Positions 58,148 to 64,000 of a stretch of DNA of 64,000 bases are shown here, one piece after another. The position numbers and the translations under genes are program-made. The stretch is taken from positions 47,445,001-47,509,000 of the forward strand of contig CM077594.1 in NCBI GenBank assembly GCA_039654915.1, read 5' to 3'. The first letter of the stretch is position 1; every line of letters begins with the position of its first letter. Source of the stretch: Aquilaria yunnanensis (lineage: Eukaryota; Streptophyta; Magnoliopsida; Malvales; Thymelaeaceae). The notes under the pieces are model-generated. The model saw only the letters and a program-made list of their open reading frames with translations, made no database searches and was not told the origin of the DNA.

Positions 58148-61100
58148 TGTTACCCACACTGGGGTAGTCCAATTATGGTGCCAAAATTGTGCATTTAGAG
58201 TCCCAGCATTGGTAATGTTCTATAGGCCATCAGAACACTACCCTTAGTGTCCATACCCAAGTGGTCCTCTTCGGTACTATGTAAACACATGCATATTGGT
58301 CCAATCATCACACACATATTCCCATTTCATGCACACCATTACAGGAAAGAAGGAAAACACTAGTAAAAGTCTTAATCTTGGCTACCACACATTAGGCAAT
58401 CCTGTTAAGTTCGAGTGACTAGCCACTGCACCTGTAATTTTGACTAATAAATTGTATCATCTAGCCATGTACCCCCCTTTTTTCTTTGTTCGATTACCAA
58501 GTAGAGACTTAGAGCAAACCAAGGAATTTTTCTTTTACATCAATAGCCCACCTATGGACCAAGTTATGGATTTTTCAAGTTGGTTACAAAATTCTGACCA
58601 AATGAACAGTAACTTAGTCAATTTTGCGATGTCATATCTTAGGCTACAAGTCCCCAAATTTAGAAATTCCAAATTCCAGTTCAACCTCTAGATGTTCTCT
58701 AGAGGTGGTGAAACTTTCATACAAATATTCTTTCTACATAGGGAGATATAGAACTTTAAGCGTAGAATTAAAATTCTGGTCACTTTATGACCATTTTGCC
58801 CATACAAAATTTCATTAGTGTGCAAACACTTCATTCACAAGGGGAAAACCCTCCAAAGCTATCCTATATATGTTGATTACACATAGGAAGTACATTCTCT
58901 GGCATTTAACAACCATATGTGGATAAAATAGAATTAACAAGTAAGCAGCCCATCATTCACACTTCGGCAGCTTTGCACATACTTGACTCATTTTCGACAC
59001 ACTACATGTACATGCATACATGCACTACAAAATGGTCTTGACTCAGCTAATTACACACCCTAGGTTACAAGAGTGCCTGAGACAAATTGGGCTTTAGAAC
59101 AGCATGTTGGACAGCTGCTGTACATCACAATAAGTTGATGGGTTTCGGGAGCCAAACAGCGCAGCAGAATTTAACCGAAACCCTCCAGGATCCAAGTGAA
59201 ACGGGGTAAACTGGGTATTTAAAAATTTTCATACCTAATTTTCGGTTGAGATCTCTCACTCAACTGTAGAGTCGAATGACAAAACCTAAACAGTTGACGT
59301 GTTCAGGCTCTCTATGGTATCCACATGAGCCTCTCGGGATCACCACACTTCCACCACGTCCTGGTAGATGCATTTCTCTTGCCCTCGCAGTGCTAGCTTG
59401 CGTCCTCCAAGGAATTGCAAGAGAAGAGTGCGGCTGTCCTTTTGGGAGGCTAGGGCAAGGAGACCTGCGAATTTCTCACTAGAAGTTGTATTTATAGTGA
59501 GACTCAACTTCCAGGCCTAATAGGTTTCAAAGCCCTAATCCAATTAGGCTTTAATTTTGGGCTTAATAATGGCTCAACTATTGGGCCCATTATTAATATG
59601 AAATTATTGTGAAACCAAAACGCAAATTATTAGCCCATGCACTCTAATGATCCAAATAGCTCTACGTGTGCGACCCAATAGGCTCTTACCACGTTGGCAA
59701 TGATCATAAATCACATTTATGATCATAAGCAATGAGCGGTGTCTAGCAACACATCATTGCTACCCAAGTGACAAGATTGTCGATGATTCGACTAAACCTT
59801 TATGATCATCACCAATATATCCCATTGTCCCTTTGTGCAAGATATCAAGACTAAGCATGAGACATAGAATGTGTCACTCTCGTATAGCCCAATCTTTGGT
59901 TTCTTGATTACCGAGTAGACCAACTTAAACTGATGACATTGATATCGTATATCAACTCATCTGAGCATGGCCATGCATTTTTCTAAGTCTTACTCTATCA
60001 AGGGGCCCGAAGATATCACTCCCATTACATAGGAGGGACAAATCCCATCTTGATCATACAAATCCCTCCGCATGATATGTGACATACCCAATGACCTCCT
60101 TCAAGTTCACTCAGTTATGAGCAACAAAGGAAAGTATCAAAGTATGTGACTCACATGTAGGGAACCTTGATGATCTTAGGTCAAAGGACTACATATACCA
60201 TGATCATTATGAGAATCACTTATGACACTCATATAACAATCCATGTAGTGTTCTCATGGTGGGTCGGTCCAGTACACAAGTTCTCCAACTTGTACCCATA
60301 TGTAGACTACATATCTCATATTAGTCTCCACATATGCTAGTTGTTATGTATTATTGCAACCCGCTCCACAATAATACTAGACCAGGGATGTTTAAGAATA
60401 TCATTACTCTAAGGTTACAATTATGTTTGTTAAGTTACGCAGAAACAAAACAACAAACATAATTGCTGGATTAATGCCTTAATAAAATATCATGACTCAA
60501 TGTGCAAAAAATACAATCATCTCATGATTTGCTTTGGGGCACAACACTAACATAAGTACCACTATTAAAAACACCAAATTTGCTCCTAAAATCACAAAAA
60601 TCTCCAGAGCATAACTACACATATAGAAGTTCATGTACCTGAAATTTTAGATCAAAACTCAAACAACAAATGTCAGTTTGAATCAGATCTTTCTGCTGGA
60701 CCTGAAATCACAGAATTGAGGGGAGTAAATTTCGTTGAGAAATTTAGTAAGGGTAACACTTGGATTCAATAGACAATGTGACCAACATTAAAACCTGAAT
60801 ACAAAGACACTAAAACACAAAAACCACAAAGCAAATATCCAATATAGAGCAGCCAAATGCAGCAGCCAAACACAAACAACGAACACATGAAATGCAGCAG
60901 CAACAATAACCATAGGTTAGTCCATAAAACGCATAATAAACATAACCAAATCACTATGGCAGCCCTCCTCAAGCTAATGTTTCATCTGAGCAAGATTTTA
61001 ACACTAGTTAGTATTAACTTTGGGCTATAGAAACCCTCACTTCACTGCCATCATTGTGCACTTCATACTAGGTCACAAAACCTTCAGTAAGTGCAGTCCC

Positions 61101-62028
61101 CTCATTAAGCTTGGTTCATCAAGCTCATGGCTCTCTTGCAATCTTAGCCCTAGCTCCATGGTTGCTTGAAAATATAGAAAACAACCCATGAGAGCAAGAT
61201 AACCCTTACCTTGATGAGTATGCTGAAATTGGAGCTTGATCCTAGGTGCACTCAACTCTTAGCACCACATAGCTTCCAACTACCTTTTCTTGCTTTCTTT
61301 TGCCTTCAGTTTCAATCTTGGAGATATGGTGGCTATGGAGGAGCTAAGGAAGAAGTGTGGAGGAGGGTGGTTGCTGTGTGGGTCGAATATGGGAGAGAGA
61401 TAAGTGAATTGGCCACTTAAATGGCCTTAAATGAGCTTAAGTGCACCAAAACGCACTTAACAAGATTAACCTTGCTTTCTGTCATTTTCCTTCTCACTAA
61501 TTATGGTTTCTTTGTCTTAAACTCATTGCTACACATGTGAATAACATTTTTTACTATTTATCAAGCTTTGGCTACCTCCCCCATGGTGGGAAAACTCTAA
61601 ATTGCTTCATTTGACTTAAGTCAAAGACATACACATCCTAAGGCCTAAATTAAAGCACTTAGGTCCTTTATGCCTTTTTGTGTTTTGTTTGTCCATAGTT
61701 GTCTTCCATGATCAATTTGGTCCTCCAATGGCACTTTCATACATTCATATCCTTCCCATAACTCTCCAAAGCTCTTTCTTGAGATTTTTACAATTGAGTA
61801 CCCAAAATTTCAAAACCTTACAAAAAAGTCCATAGGTTGCTTGGCAAACAAGCAACCCTTAAGGCTTTTCTTGGGGGCCAAGTTACAAACTTGGAACATA
61901 TTTAAGGAGGCATTTATTATACCTTTTACTCCTCACACTTCAACCACTATGAAGAGAATTACACAATATAATGGCTTTTTGACCATTTTGCCACACTTGT
62001 AATTTTCCATTTTTTTGTGCTGGTAACA
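58148..62028 (-). repeat. 3' LTR of gypsy G
   Basis: The plus-strand ends are TGTTACCCACAC and TGGTAACA, and a polypurine tract lies just right of it. Without the solo copia LTR inside it is about 2459 bp. The left flank CACAG (58143-58147) is F sequence and the candidate duplication. The part 60553-62028 has no recognisable gene; its open frames at 61211-61420 and 60766-60972 look like chance. Confidence 0.85.
59136..60552 (-). mobile_element. Solo copia LTR
   Basis: A 1417-bp LTR of the A/B family with a perfect TAAGT duplication (59131-59135 and 60553-60557). The left end reads TGATGGG where others have TGTTGGG. Confidence 0.94.
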
Positions 62029-62042
62029 ATCCTCCCCCCTTA
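62029..62042 (-). other. Polypurine tract of G
   Basis: The plus strand reads ATCCTCCCCCCTTA; on the minus strand this is TAAGGGGGGAGGAT, right before the LTR start TGTTACC. Confidence 0.8.
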
Positions 62043-62982
62043 AAAATTTCAATCATGCAAAATAGCCTTTAGCTTCAGGTATTGTTCAAGATACCTTTCC
62101 ATAAGGTCTTTTTCAGTTTCCTGGGTTTCTTCTCTTTCAGAGTGTTGTAAGCACTGAACTTTAGCCATGGGAATAAGTTTGTTTCTTAACCTTCGGGTAT
62201 CCTTGGCTAAGATAGCTATAGGTTTCTCTTCATATGTCAAGTTAGGTTCCAACCATATGTCTTCCACTATAATAGCATGCTTTGTGTCCAATAGACACTT
62301 CTTAAGCATAATGATGTGAAAAACATTATCAACACTTGACATACTTGGAGGTAGAGCTAACTTGTATGCTACCTTGCCAACTCTGTCAAAGTTCTCAGAA
62401 GGACCTATGTATCTTGGAGCTAACTTGGTTCTTCTGTGAAATCTGATAGTGCTTTTAGTTGTTGCAACTTTCAGCTAAACATTGTCACCAACCTCAAATT
62501 CTAAGTCTCTCTTTCTTTTGTTCACATAGGTTGTGGTCCTTTCATTGGCTGCCTTTAATCTTTCTTTAATTTTCTTGATTTTGGCAGTTGTCTCTTCAAT
62601 AATTTTGAGACCCAACTCTAGCCTGTCTAAGGCTTTCACCAAACAATGGGTTGTCATGCACCTTCATCCATATAATGCTTCATAAGGTGCCATGCCAATG
62701 TTGCTTTGGTAACTATTGTTATATGAGAATTCCACCAATGGAAAGTGTTGATCCCTTTCACCATTGAAATCCAACACAAAGCTCCTGAGCATGTCTTCTA
62801 GTATCTGTATCACCCTTTCAGATTGCCCATCTATCTAAGGATGATAAGTAGTACTCAAGTGGATTTTGGTTCCTAGTGCTTTATGAAAAGCACCCCAAAA
62901 CTAAGCTGTAAATCTTCGACCTCTATCAGATACAATGGAGCCTAGCACTCCATGTAGTCTCACTATCTCCTGGACATACTTC
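62043..62982 (-). pseudogene. Element G integrase end with chromodomain-like segment
   Basis: From 62982 leftward: IVRLHG, VSDRGRRF (second catalytic Asp), IDGQSERVIQILEDML (catalytic Glu), FPLVEFSYNNSY, GMAPYEALYG, LKLAPRYIGP-like residues, VDNVFHIIMLKKCLLD, LTYEEKPIAILAKDTRRLRNKLIPMAKV and a C-terminal EKDLMERY. This is a gypsy chromovirus integrase related to that of E. Stops occur in several places, for instance near 62472 and 62658. The frame is cut on the right by another LTR at 62983. Confidence 0.87.
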
Positions 62983-64000
62983 TGTTACCCATTCTGGCGT
63001 AGTCCAATTATGGTGCCAAAATTGTGCATTTAGAGTCCCAGGATTGGTAAGGTTCTATAGGCCATTAGAACACTACCCTTAGTGTGCATACCCAAGTGAC
63101 CTTCTTGGGCACTATGTAAACACATGCATATTGGTCCAACCATCACACACATATTCACATTTCATGCACACCATGGTAGCAAAGAAGGAAAACACTAGCA
63201 CAACTCTTAATCTTGGCTACCACACATTAGTCAATCTTGTTAAGTTCGAGCGATGAGCCACTATACTTGTAACTTCCACTACTAAAATACATCATTCAAG
63301 CCATTTACCCCCTATTTTCTTTGCTCCATTAGCAATTAGACAGATATAGCAAACCAAGGAATTTTGTTTTACATCAATAGCACACCTATGGACCAAGTTA
63401 TGGATTTTTTAATTTGGTTACAAAATTCTAACCGAATGTACAGTAACTTAGGCAATTTTGCAACGTCATATCTTTGGCTATAGGGCTCAAAATTAAGAAA
63501 TTCCAAATTTTAGTTCAACCTCTTGATGTTCTTTAGGTGTGATGAAACTTTCATACAAATATTCCTTCTACACAGGGAGATATAAGACTTTAAGTGTAGA
63601 GTCAAAATTTTGGTCACTTTATGACCATTTTGCCCATACAAAATTTCATACTGTGCAAACACTTCGTTCATAAGAGGAAAACCCTCCAAAACTATCCCAT
63701 ATTTGTCCATTACACACAGGAATTACATTACCTTGCATTTAACAACCATACGTGGCTAAAACAAAATTTAGAAGTAAGCTGCACATCATTAACACTTAGG
63801 CAGCTTTGCACCACATCACATACACAGCCAAAACATTACTCAAATGTTCACATACTTGGGTCATTTTACACACTACATGTACATGCATACATGCACTATA
63901 AAATTATCTTATCTCAGCTAAATATGCACCCAAGGTTACAAGAGTGCTTGAGACACAATGGACTCCAGAATAGGATGCTGGACAGCTGCTACACAATAGA
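62983..64000 (-). mobile_element. LTR of the G family inserted in G, cut by the window end
   Basis: From TGTTACCCATTC onward this matches 58148-59135, the outer part of the G LTR, to the end of the window. It starts within the G integrase, so it is a later insertion of the same family in the same direction. Whether it is a solo LTR or a full element cannot be seen. The left flank is ACTTC. Confidence 0.82.

Noticed and set aside
58440..58818. Overlapping ORFs at 58440-58818 considered as a host gene
   Set aside because: They lie inside the G-family LTR; the matching stretch at 63280-63640 does not keep the frame.
1..64000. Endogenous pararetrovirus or DNA transposon
   Set aside because: No movement-protein, coat or transposase-type catalytic motif was seen, and all coding domains fit copia or gypsy order with LTRs and 5-bp duplications.

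Overview
This window is plant nuclear DNA made, as far as I can see, entirely of LTR retrotransposons inserted into one another. I found no host gene, rRNA, tRNA gene or CRISPR array. The plant assignment rests on Ty1/copia and Ty3/gypsy polyproteins of plant type, primer binding sites of the plant initiator-tRNA-Met type, and a gypsy element with two RNase H domains and a spliced antisense gene, as in the plant Tat lineage. I cannot name the species.

The nest can be read from target-site duplications (TSDs) and from reading frames that resume on the far side of insertions. Element F (Tat-like gypsy, +; gag 53710-53974, gag/protease 55382-56107) is the outermost host. E (gypsy, +; pol 48751-51600, 3' LTR 51615-53709) lies in F. 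D (gypsy, -; 5' LTR 46362-48750, gag/protease/RT 40643-46233, RNase H at 1-249) lies in E. B (copia, -; 250-24857) lies in D. A 3.2-kb solo LTR (2262-11937) lies in B. That solo LTR holds two solo copia LTRs (3590-5004, 6441-7857) and a compact Tat-like derivative, C2 (8282-11917). The maximum depth is six layers.

B is also split by copia element A (+; 13854-22171, TSD TCATA), the only element here with both LTRs and most of its coding region. At about 24857 B is joined abruptly to a fragment of a second Tat-like element (C-a), which shares an LTR (25297-26151) with C1 (-; 25297-40642). C1 carries gag, protease, RT, two RNase H domains and integrase on the minus strand. On the plus strand it carries a four-exon gene with its own TATA box and poly(A) signal, broken by one stop codon and by a solo copia LTR. 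Another solo LTR (31003-34248) sits between that gene and pol. D is further split by a solo LTR at 41487-44560.

Right of E, F resumes, is split by a solo copia LTR (53975-55381) and a solo gypsy LTR (56108-58140), then is interrupted by gypsy G (-; 3' LTR 58148-62028, integrase 62043-62982). G holds a solo copia LTR (59136-60552) and a further LTR of its own family (62983 to the window end).

Nearly every pol reading frame is broken by stops, frameshifts or short deletions. The main exception is the 347-codon antisense ORF of C2, which is fully open and sits between 973-bp LTRs that differ at only about 20 positions. C2 lacks gag and pol but keeps LTRs, primer binding site, polypurine tract and TSD, so it looks like a non-autonomous element mobilised by a relative of C1. 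It is the most interesting object in the window, together with the regular 143-bp repeat array inside the large solo LTRs.
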